A stretch of 64,000 nucleotides of DNA, taken from Limnomonas spitsbergensis. Its lineage: Eukaryota > Chlorophyta > Chlorophyceae > Chlamydomonadales. This document shows positions 12,030 through 22,028 of the stretch, piece after piece. The position numbers and the translations under genes are program-made. Below the pieces are notes generated by a model. The model ran no database searches. It saw only the letters and a program-made list of their open reading frames with translations, and was not told where the DNA came from. The stretch's first letter is position 1; the number at the start of each line of letters is the position of its first letter. Location of the stretch: the NCBI GenBank assembly GCA_037349105.1, contig JAYJMM010000102.1:2108001-2172000 (forward strand). Direction: 5' to 3'.

Positions 12030-13085
12030 ATGGATAGGATGCCTTGCTTGGGGGTACTACCCAGCCGGGGTACACGGCTCGGCAATGGGTGACCAGGTCG
12101 GGGGGCCTTGAGTGGGGGTACCCAGCCGGGGTACACCGCACGGCAATGGGTGACCAGGTTGGGGGGCCTTGAGTGGGGTTACCCAGCCGGGGTACACCGC
12201 ACGGCAATGGGTGGCCAGGTCGGGGGGCCTTGAGTGGGGGTACTACCCAGCCGGGGTACACCGCACGGCAATGGGTGACCAGGTCGGGGGGCCTTGAGTG
12301 GGGGTACCCAGCCGGGGTACACGGCACGGCAATGGGTGACCTGGTCGGGGGGCCTTGAGTGGGGGCACCCAGCCGGGGTACACCGCACGGCAATGGGTGA
12401 CCAGGTCGGGGGGCCTTGAGTGGGGGTACCCAGCCGGGGTACACCGCACGGCAATGGGTGACCAGGTCGGGGGGCCTTGAGTGGGGGTACCCAGCCGGGG
12501 TACACGGCACGGCAATGGGTGACCAGGTCGGGGGGCCTTGAGTGGTGGTACCCAGCCGGGGTACACCGCACGGCAATGGGTGACCAGGTCGGGGGGCCTT
12601 GAGTGGGGGTACTACCCAGCCGGGGTACACCGCACGGCAATGGGTGACCAGGTCGGGGGGCCTTGAGTGGGGGTCGCCAGCCGGGGTACACCGCACGGCA
12701 ATGGGTGACCAGGTCGGGGGGCCTTGAGTGGGGGTACCCAGCCAGGGTACACCGCACGGCAATTTGTGACCAGGTCGGAGGGCCTTGAGTGGGGGTACTA
12801 CCCAGCCGGGGTACACTGCACGGCAATGGGTGACTCAGACCAGGTCGGGGGGCCTTGAGTGGGGGTACCCAGCCGGGGTACTACACCGCACGGCAATGGG
12901 TGACCAGGTCGGGGGGCCTTGAGTGGGGGTACTACCCAGCCGGGGTACACTGCACGGCAATGGGTGACCAGGTTGGGGGGCCTTGCGTGGGGGTGCTAGT
13001 ACCCAGCCGGTGTACACGGCAATGGGTGACCAGGTCGGGGGGCTTTGATTGGGGATACCCACCGACCCGAGTGACATGATAGTGA
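12030..13085. repeat. 60/63-bp minisatellite, about 17 units
   Basis: Units contain GGCAATGGGTGACCAGGTCG, then a G run with CCTTGAGTG and TACCCAGCCGGGGTACAC. Some carry an extra TAC triplet (63 instead of 60 bp). The central copies are nearly identical, while both ends, and a degenerate tail to about 13200, are diverged. Both unit lengths are multiples of three and free of stops on the minus strand, producing frames of up to 286 codons of repeated Pro/Gly peptide; these are not genes. Confidence 0.95.
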
Positions 13086-13200
13086 GTGGTCATGGATCGG
13101 AGGCCTTCAATGGGGCACCCCACCCGGGGATATGGCAGTGGGTGGTCATGGATGAGAGACCTTGATTGGTGATAGGAACCACCAGATGGGCTTGGCATGG

Positions 13201-14392
13201 GGTGCCCCGCACACAGTGGGGGATGCCGGGATGGAGCCCACTACTATGACAACAGCCATGTGTGGGAGTAGTACCCATGGGGCGGGGTCGACCGGTCGAC
13301 AGTGGGCATACCACGCACAGTTCCCCCATTTAGCGGACATGGCCGTGATGGCGTGGATACATACCGGTAGTACCCACGCCGCCGGGAAAAGGCGCCCCAC
13401 TCGGTGATGCACAGGTGAGGGTGCTGTTGGACCCATCGTGGAGTGCTTGTATATATATCCCGACGTTCATTTTTTCCAAGAAGGGTGGCGCCGGTCCCTG
13501 GCGCCAGCTGCTGCCAACAAAAGTGTGCTGTTCTACGAACATTTGAATCCTGTCGTAGAAAACGCCGAACCCTTGAAAACGCTGAACCCCGGGTGGAAAT
13601 CGCAGTGTACAAAGCTGGCCATTTCCTGACACATTTTTACGTCAGAGCTTGAACATAAGGTAAGTAATTATGAGTGTAAAGCTCCCACCCGGACTCCTGC
13701 AACATCCCAGACTCTGTCTAGCAAGGTCGCTCCTCTTCCGGCAATCGTCAAACGTACCTGTCAAATGAACCTGTTGTGTCATTCGTCAAACTAAATTACA
13801 GTTCATTTACGCATGCACCACCGCACCCCTTGGATGCCTAGATGTGCTTTTTCTTCTGGACAGCCCCTTCTGCATGTCTATTTTACTTGTCATCAATGCA
13901 TTCTGTTTCACGCTTCATGTCGGCCGTCGTCCGGCCGGGCTGACGATATTTGCTTGAACTGGACCCCGCCCGAGTGCTTGCTTTGAAATTGACAGAATTG
14001 TCTTATCTGCGACAGGGAGCCTGTGACCCACTGACAGCCCAGGTCAATATCCGGTAGCAGACACTAGTACGGTAATTCACGGCATTGGGGTGAGTCTTCT
14101 AGACTGTGTATTCTTGTCCTGGGCATGGAACTTTCATTTTATGTGATGTGCCTATACTTTCACATTGAACCGCTCCTGATGACAACCTCTAAATTCAAAG
14201 TTGTGCGGTATCAGCCCTCGGATCAGCCCTGGTGACAGCTCATTACTTCACAGTCGTTGGTTTTGTAATCCGTCCTGAATGTTTTGTTAGTTCATGCACT
14301 GCCATTCTTGGATTGCTTGCCTACCAGCTGATATTGTGACATGTTTGATCTCCTGAATGCAGCTCGTTACTGGTCTCACAACACTACGCACG
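13201..14392. other. Intergenic stretch upstream of the glycoprotein relic
   Basis: No gene recognised. The segment just before 14393 might include the old promoter and 5' UTR of the truncated glycoprotein exon, but no TATA box or other element can be assigned. Confidence 0.35.
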
Positions 14393-14660
14393 ATGATGGC
14401 ACACACCTTGTCACTCCTCGTTTTAGCCTCAGCACTTGCTGTTGCCTCAGCTCAGCAATCGGGAGTCTACTACTGGTGCTCCGCTATGGAGGGCGGCTTA
14501 AACTTCGACCTGTCAGTACTGTCAGGTGCCTCCGGGCAACCTCGAACTTGGTACGGCAGTGCCATCTCTCCGATCCCTCGTGTCAAGAAAGTCTCGCAGG
14601 AATCACCACGTGTGATGGTGATTATAGGCCCCGGTTTTATTCACGATTAGTGGAATAAGG
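14393..14660 (+). pseudogene. Truncated, frameshifted pherophorin-like first exon
   Basis: From ATG 14393 the frame encodes a signal peptide (MMAHTLSLLVLASALAVASA) and QSGVYYWCSAMEGGLNF...QPRTWYG. This matches the start of the complete glycoprotein at 46944 (QSGILYWCN...GLNF...QPRTWLG). After TWYG the match continues as CHLSDPSCQESLAGITTCDG, equivalent to VCHITNTLGTDNRYINEACD, but one frame over, so a single-base deletion lies near 14555. No Pro-rich linker or further globular exon follows, so the copy is broken and lacks its 3' part. A short secreted peptide from the unshifted frame (to 14650) cannot be excluded. Confidence 0.65.
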
Positions 14661-14928
14661 GGGGGACACTTTCTATTGGTGATTCCGACCTGGTATGAAC
14701 TAAGTACTTTTTGCGTTGCAGAGTTGGCTTCATTAAAAATAGTCTCCTTTCTTACAGTTTACAAAGGAAAGCACAACCATTAAGGCTATTGAGGCCACAG
14801 TCAAAGTTCGTCGGATGCTGGCATGCACCAACAACAATATGTCAATGACGTGACGTTACACCTCTGGGCCCGTTCAAAGCTCGGCCGCGTGGGCGCCAAC
14901 AACAAAATGTTTGAAACAGGGAACTGCA

Positions 14929-14983
14929 ATGGTGTGCCCGCCCCCCCCATCAGGGGCTATGTTGGGGGGGGCGGGCACACCAT
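14929..14983. repeat. Perfect 20-bp inverted repeat, 15-nt loop
   Basis: ATGGTGTGCCCG followed by eight C (14929-14948) is the exact reverse complement of 14964-14983. The 15-nt loop is AT-richer. The stem is extremely GC-rich. It could fold in DNA or RNA; no T-run or gene end marks it as a terminator. Confidence 0.7.
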
Positions 14984-15194
14984 GGAGAGACAAAAACGCA
15001 ATTCAGACATTGACGTATGCATGCTAGGCAATGCAACACCAACAGCCGGAGTGACACTCGAAGTATGCACGATTGCAAATTGCTGGCAGCCTTGTTTCTA
15101 TATGCCTTCTGTTTGAGCTGTGTTATCAGCTGTGTCATCAGACCCAGTAAACTCAAATGAACTATGGGATGTGCTGGCGTTGTAACGTTGTTGC

Positions 15195-16143
15195 CTAACC
15201 CATAGGGAGCCTTGGCAGTGGAGGCACAATGTATAACTCTTCATTCGCTCTCGTGAGGGCACCGATTAAAGTTTTGATGAAAAAGGATTTTCCAGTGCCA
15301 CCAGGACCATGGGTTCTATAGAGCCTTGGTAAAGCAATTTTTCCGGCAGCGTTCGCCTTCAAAGCTGCAGCATGCTGGTCAGGGGACTTTAAAAGCAAAT
15401 GAATATCTAGCGCAACAGTGCCAACAGGTTGTGTACGGTAAGCGAGTACATGCGCTTGATGACAAATTAAAAAAACAATTTACTGCGTCAAGGTATTTAA
15501 TCAGAATGGTAGCATGCACGTCATCTCCCACCACAGCAGTGTTAAGGTCGGCTATGATATGTTTAGACGCCTACATAGGGCCCTGACTCTCAATATATGA
15601 CTCATCATGCATTTTTAACTTGCCACTCGCTCCTCCCACTAAAAACTCCTACCGTGTTTTATGTAGGCTTGTAACTCCACATCAATGTTCCACACCTTTT
15701 GCAAAACTGCAGACTCCTGCCAGCTCTTGGTTTAAAAAAAATGAACTCCATCAACGATGGGGTTCAGCATGTCACGATGACACGAGAAAGGTTTAAAACG
15801 AACGAAGCAGTTCATTGTACCAGAAATTCTCACCTGACTGGGGGAAGAAATGCCTTTTTAGTAGTAGGTTCAGGGAAGCCCTTCAGTTGGTGCACATGCG
15901 TTGATTATTCTTAAATGCACCATTGTGCTTGGTACAGTCATACGCCATGCAAGTCGTTACTAATTTATACACACGCTGCCAGAATGCCTTATTACACTCG
16001 TGTTACTTCTGCATGTCAGGAATATCAGCAGTAGTGATTTCACTGTTTAACAACTCGACATCATCTCGATCAGGTATCCATGTGGCAATATGTGCATATG
16101 CTGATCCTCGAGACTGGAATTTCTCGCCAAGATGCTGTCTTAG
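15195..16143 (-). pseudogene. Decayed Helitron Rep/Pif1-like helicase
   Basis: The minus strand reads in one mostly consistent frame with several stops. At 16143-16003 it gives EKFQSRGSAYAHIATWIP and SEITTADIPD, matching the Helitron Rep block 'FQxRGxxHAHI...SAEIPD'; the first His of the H-x-H pair is replaced by Tyr. Downstream come WQRVYKLVTTCMAYDC, a Cys-rich CKRCG stretch in another frame, and VHATILIKYL, reminiscent of the Helitron 'INVE...KYL' block. At 15398-15195 there is SPDQHAAALKANAAG...GPGGTGKSFFIKTLIGAL, a Walker A motif of Pif1-type helicase. The spacing between Rep and helicase is far too short, so a large internal deletion is likely. Helitron ends (5' TC, 3' hairpin-CTRR) were not found. 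Confidence 0.6.
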
Positions 16144-16389
16144 TTAGAAACCACTACAGCCTCAACGCTAATAACCTATTTACTCCACATAGTGCTTTAT
16201 TTGGTCAACAAGTTTTGAAGTTCTTGTCAGTACACCTCACCTTAAGGCTACAGCTCACTCAGCTACTATTTTGTTTTACTCACCTCTCTCCACGAAGGGA
16301 ATACAGCAAATACAATTCCACTTGTGCACGCGAGCTGTTCGGGTACGGGCGAAACCAAATCTCTTTACATACATTACAGCCTGTCAACC

Positions 16390-16660
16390 AGCCTCTGTGC
16401 TCTTTGAGCTGCTAGGCGCTGCTCTTGTCTTTTCTTTTCTCGTTTCCGCTGATCTTTGCTCTTTGCGGTGCTCTTTGCGCTACTCTGTGGGCTGATTTTT
16501 GCGCTGATCTTTGTTCCTTGTGCTGCTCTTGTCTTTGCGTAGCACTTTGTGCTGTTCTTGTATTTGCGCTGCTCTGTGCGCTTTGCTCTTTGTGGTGCTC
16601 TTTGCGCCACTCCATGCGCGCGCTGATCTCTGCAAAGGCGCCTGCAAGATCTTGCCGCCG
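16390..16660. repeat. Irregular GCTCTTTGCGCTGCTC-type repeat
   Basis: Imperfect 15-25 bp units built from GCTCTTTGCG, CTGCTCTTGTC and TTTGTGCTG follow one another. A 166-codon minus frame through it (Gln/Lys/Arg/Ala-rich) is generated by the repeat and has no recognisable domain. Confidence 0.6.
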
Positions 16661-17440
16661 TCAGACGGATTGGCAGCCACGACGAAAGAGACCAATAGAG
16701 AAAGAGAGATAGATTGAACGAGATGAATGAAACATATTGCGCGCGCGACTGAGAGTGATAATCAAGTGATGAAATGGAGCCACGCCTCGCTGTCACGCTT
16801 ATCCGTACCCGGCGAGGCTTGAGTTTTGCGAGCATCGACCCCCCTGGGCACGATGCAAAACTACTTCGCATCAACGCTCCGACAACATGGATAACTTCGT
16901 CCTCATCTTCAAATTTGCATCGCCGTCATCTTTCGTTCGTTCCAAATACTCCTTTTCGCCCGTTCCTGCTGCCATGGCCGACGCATATCCTTAACAGGAG
17001 CATCATTTGAATCTTTCCCGCGTAGAAGTTGGCACCGATCTGGCCAACCCAATGAATTTCGAAGCTTGCCCCCTAGCAGTCCCTCCGATCGCCTGGGATG
17101 GGCTATCGTTTAGCAGCGGCCTGCCATTTGCTACACCCAACGTCGACAGTGCCAGGGCATCCCTTGCTGCGCGTACCTTGCAACTCGACATTTTGTCAAG
17201 CATGACTATCATGCTAAGCGACACAAGTAGACAGAACACACTAGATACACGAAGCGATAAGGCAAATGCCTGACAGGCTGTTCACTAGAGAGAGTCGGTC
17301 TCAGCCGTACCCGAACACGTTCCGGATACAAGTGGAATTGCGTTTCAAGTATTTTCATCCAGCGTGGCAGAAGCCTCGCCCAACCAGATAAACCGCCACC
17401 GGAACGCGTTCCGGTGAGCGCCCAAGTGGAATTGGGCCCC

Positions 17441-17787
17441 ATGTACATGGACGACGGTAGTACCATGCGATGGTCAAATGACGGTAATGCCGTATTTATG
17501 TTGATCGCAGCGGAGCTGGCTCGGGTGATATCCGCCGAATCATGGGCGTGATGATGGACAACACGTTCGCCAACCAAGCAGCCACGCGGCTGTTCCATGA
17601 GGAGTTCCCCTGGGCAATCATCATGGGCTGTGTGGCCCCACAACCTCGCTCTCCTAACGAGGACGAGGAGGTGGTGCTGACGGTCACCTATATGGCCCAC
17701 CTGATATGTAATCTAGGACCTTGGGGCAGAGCCGGTGCCTGCTGGATTATGGATGCATGGCGACAAGAGGTGCCTCAGGCTGCCTAA
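17441..17787 (+). pseudogene. hAT-type transposase fragment (DUF659-like), frameshifted
   Basis: A first frame from 17441 reads MYMDDGSTMRWSNDGNAVF and LIAAELARVISAESWA, then stops at 17549. A second frame (17542-17787) continues as GVMMDNTFANQAATRLFHEE and WAIIMGCVA. Together they match the hAT/DUF659 core '..a.eL..vI...g..vVtDNa.n...A...l...yP.i...gCvaH', including the catalytic-core Asp of the TDN triplet (here MMDN). The His after GCVA is replaced by Pro. The junction is a frameshift of about one base. No zinc-finger or C-terminal dimerisation part is visible, so this is a relic. Confidence 0.55.
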
Positions 17788-18539
17788 TACATTTTATTTT
17801 ACGAACTCAAGGATCAATACTTCTTAGGGAACTGCCAGGCCTATTTGTATCTTAATTTTGAAGCTAGGCATTGGCTTGGAGCCCAGAGTTAAAACCCTGG
17901 AGGAAAAACACGAAAATTACGTTACGATTGAAGTAAGGATTAAACTGTGCATACGTATATTCTGGCTTAAGAATTACGGTACATTGACGACACACCATGC
18001 AGTGCCGTGCCAATCATGATTCGTAGCCATGCATTCGTGTTGCATGAATGGTATGGGCTGGCGAGCATGAGGACAGAGGCAATAGCCACACCATGTCATG
18101 CGAGCAAGGCCCCAAGTAATGCACACACAAACTTAAGCTTTAGGAAATCACCAAGTCTGAAGGGCTATATCACTTTGTAATTTCTCGTCGGGCATTCCAG
18201 CGCTGCAAGCAAGATCTTTTAATTGCGTTATAATGTTAAAACATATTTACCGGTATACATAACATCATTATCACCATCATATTAGGCACGCTTCATCAAG
18301 AAAACGTCTCTTAGTAGACACCACCGGGCCAAGATCAAGTCATAGTCATAGCCATACCTCCCTCTGCACATGCCTCATGTCAGACGAGCATTCCATCGTA
18401 CCCTCTCCCATCAACTAGTCCCCAGACAGACATCTTATGTACCGTGACACAAAGGAGCACACATCGGCTGAAATCCCCCCCATCCCCCCCGTGCCAACAG
18501 TCAGCACTGGTAGATCAACTTATCCCTAGCCTGCTGACA
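17788..18539. other. 3' flank of the PHD gene
   Basis: AT-richer DNA without frames of note. It should contain the 3' UTR of the minus-strand gene ending at 18540. I could not pick out a minus-strand TGTAA with confidence. Confidence 0.35.
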
Positions 18540-20721
18540 TCATGCACCTCGCATTTTTTTGGAGGCGGTGCGTTTTCTGTTGCCAGTTGAGCCATGCCCC
18601 TCCTCCTCCTCCTCCTCCGAACAGCCCTCCCCCAGGGATTTCATCAAATGCCTTTGAGCCTGCCGCTGCAGCTGCTTGCGGCTCTGTAGCGCCGCGGTTC
18701 CGGAGCCCCCCGAGCCGCATGCGAGGGCAGGCGCATGGGCGGGGGGCGCCGCGGCTGCTGCCCCGGAGTCCATACAGCCCTGCAGAGATTGCATGGACCG
18801 GGGGAAATGGGACATGTTCAGCGGTGGGGAGGCGGTGGACCATGCAGCTACGCGTGAGGCATGGGGCCATCCAGCCTGTGAGATGCATAAGGACATGCGT
18901 AGGAAGGGGGCAAACGTTGACAAAAGGGTTCCCACAGGATAATTCCCACTTCAATCCCAAACCATCACTCCCATGGCCATTCTCATTTGCTGCACCCCCT
19001 TCCCCTCATAAAATCCTCTGCAAGGTTGGACGGAGAGCTGTGGCTGCTCGTCACAGAATGCCTCTGGCTGCAGGGTTTTGTGCAGCTGGGAGTTTCCCCC
19101 GGCCCTCCCCCCCACCTTCCTCCTTCCTCCAACACTGCCATCATCATCCACGTCCTCTACTTTAACCAGTCGATACACATGTCCAACAAAAACAAATTAA
19201 ATTCATACACCAGCTTGAGAGCAGGATTCCGAGCAGCTTCGTGCCACACTCCCCCTGCCAAGAATGCGAGCCCCACCTAAAGTAATTTCGAGGTTTGCGA
19301 TCAGGAAAGTGTCAGACAGGTCCTCACCCTAACCCTCACCTGGCACACAAACGAGTCGGGCGTTTCGTTGTCATCGGGCGTGCCACAGCAGCGTGTGTGC
19401 TTCCAAACACCGCACACATCACACGCCACCATGCGCTCGCCGTCATCATCTGTTGTGCCACAGCACTCACACCACACCTGCATGGCATGGGAAGGCGGGG
19501 GGTACACTAGATGGTGCAGGGTCCTGTGCCACGCTCATACCACGCCTGCATGGCATGGGAAGGCAGGGGGTACACTGGATGGTGCAGGGTCCTGTGCCAT
19601 GCTCATACCACGCCTGCATGGCGTGGGAAGGCAGGGGGTACACTGGATGGTGCAGGGTCCTGTGCCACGCTCATACCACGCCTGCATGGCATGGGTGGTG
19701 TGTGCATGGGATGGTGCTGTGTGCATGGCATGGGAGTAGACGCATGGCATGGTTGAGCCTGTCAAGGATGTTGGGATGTCCTCGACACACACTCCTCGAC
19801 ACACTCACCACCCAGTCCTCTGTACCGCCTGCGTGCCGCCACTTGCGATCGTTGTCGAAACCTGACAGAGCTACTTGTAGCAAGTGCCCATCCGGCAGGC
19901 CCAGTAACGAGGCAGCGTCCCCCAGCACCAGGGCCTAAGAGGGGGGGGGATAATGCAGGGTGAGATGGTGCATCAAATGCATCAAAAATTATTACAAAGT
20001 GGATAGAAGGGCCATGAATGAGGCAGGGTTCAGGACCATGTGCAAAGACGGGTACAAGGAGATCACCTGGGTCCTACAAGCCGTTTACTAGGCCCAGCTG
20101 GGTGTAGGGCTATCACCGGGATGGGTGCAAGGAGGACATCCGAGCACACCAGCTGCACTCCAGACCCATCAGACTGCAGTCCTTGACCTCCAACTGGGCT
20201 AGGAGTGTCCCCTCCATCGCCCCCACCCTCCACACGGAACGTGAAGGTAGGCTGCCTTCACCTCCAGGGCTTCAATCTATTCACAGCCGGCCGGTTCATG
20301 CCGACGCCCCCTGCCTCCCCCTGACCCTGGGTCAGGTTAATGCTGGTCAGGTCACATCCACTATGCTCTGCTAAAGCCCGTTGAGGGAATTCAAACGAAC
20401 CTGGCCCCCTGCTATTCCCCTGCTAGCGCTCTTTTTTGAAGGGCTTCAAACGAAGTCTGGCCACCTTGGAAAAGTCGTGACCTCAAGAAGGAAAGATACA
20501 AAATTCTCTCTTGCCTGTGAGGCTGCAGAAGATCTTTCTCGAGTGGATACCTAGGTGGGTGGTGGGTGTCTTACCTCCTCAGGCAAGCCTCCCACAACGG
20601 TCACTTGGCACGGGCCTTTGTCTGCCTTGGTGCGAAACATGCGGTACACATCCGCCAGCGCCTCCCCCGCGGCCCGCCGGAGGTCAGAGACACAAGTTGC
20701 ACCCGCAGGAAGGACGATCAC
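18540..20721 (-). other. Exons 20-23: ubiquitin-like-fold block, PHD finger, C-terminus
   Basis: Exon 20 encodes VIVLPAGATCVSDLRRAAGE and ALADVYRMF (plant 'ELVxLPxHATVGDLKREVExxFRDTY'). Exon 21 encodes LGDAASLLGLPDGHLLQVAL and ends TEDWV. Exon 22 encodes the PHD finger VWCECCGTTDDDGERM, VACDVCGVWKHTRCCG and DSFVCQ; exon 23 begins GCM, so the last Cys pair C-Q-G-C is completed only across the 560-nt intron 22. Plant proteins read 'DWxVxCxCGAxDDDGERM..CDxCxxWxHTRCxGI..P..FxCxRC'. The tail is Glu-rich and ends in a basic GNRKRTASKKMRGA, a likely nuclear localisation signal. Confidence 0.8.
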
Positions 20722-21987
20722 CTGTCATGAGGTTGCATGAGGTTGCATGAGGCATGCATGGGAGGCGCTTCTGCAGGCAGTGGCAGAGCCGGGGCAGGCC
20801 CCTAGCCCCCAACAGGTGGGCAAGAGGGGGAAGGCCACACATGAGCATTCCTGTGCACTCTCACAGAGCGCGATGCAGCAAGGACAGATCCTCAAACAGG
20901 CCTCCCTAGTAGGTGCTGGGGGCAGCGCAGCATCTGCAAATCAAAACAGAGTAACAGACGGGTCCAGGAACAGAAATTTACAGAAGGAAGAAATCCATGG
21001 CATAAGTCACTGTCCAATGTGATCCCATCTCTATTAGAAAATTTGATTTTGATCAATTATGCCTCGTTCAGGGGCTCGTGTTGCAGGAGCAGGGTCAAGA
21101 TCTAGATCTTGGGTGCTGGGATCTGCAGGTCCCGGAGCAGGACTCACCTCGGCAGGCGGCAGGCCCACGGCCCGGCGAGGGGCGACGGCCTGCTGGGGGT
21201 TACTGGCGACCGGGGCGTCATCTGGCAGGTTCACAACCTGAGAGGCAATGAGAAGAGTCGGGTCGGGTCAGATCTGGTCTGGCCAGAGCAAGCGGTACAG
21301 CCACGCGTTCAAGCAGAAGAGGAAGTGTGGAGTCTCCTTGCATGATAATCTGGAGGGCTGATTGGGGTTCTGAGTTCAGCCGAGTGGGGTGGGTTCCGGT
21401 TTGCCTCCGCGCTGACAGGTCACGTGGAATGTGGAGGTGTGGAATGAGGTGTGGAGGCATGGGCGTCACGTGAGCACAAGGACCACAGAAGTGTGGGTAC
21501 GCAACTTAGAGCTCAGCTTCTGAAAGAATGGTTTGATAGGCCTTGCTTAAAAATCCAGGGCCCGTACTGAATTTGGACCGATAGGTTCAGCTCCTGTGCC
21601 AAACGGCCCCACGCTCGCTTACAAAACCTACCTGTATTACGCAAGGGTTTGCATTGGCTTAATAGGGTAGGGTTTAGGGGCCTAATATAGAAAAACAAGA
21701 CCTGGCTAGATGCACCAGCGGCCCCGGAACCACAATCTCCTCGCACCTGGACCAGCAACCTCAGCCGCGGCTCAACCCTGGCAGGGCTTGTGAACGCTCC
21801 TGATGTCGATGCAAGGCTCGCGGCCGGGTCCATTGACCGCTGTTGCAGCATTGCTTGGATGTGGCGGGGGAGTTGCTGCAGCTGTTGCACTTTTTGTTGC
21901 GTACCTGGTGGGGAGAAGGCGCCGGGCCGCTGCAGCGGTGGCAGCATCGGGAGCAGCTCCTGCTGTTGTTGCTGCTGCTGCTCCTGT

Positions 21988-22028
<41 letters not shown>

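Noticed and set aside
12030..13085. Minus-strand frames of 286, 215 and 107 codons (Pro/Gly/His-rich)
   Set aside because: They are produced by the stop-free 60/63-bp minisatellite; all three minus frames are open and encode only the repeat.
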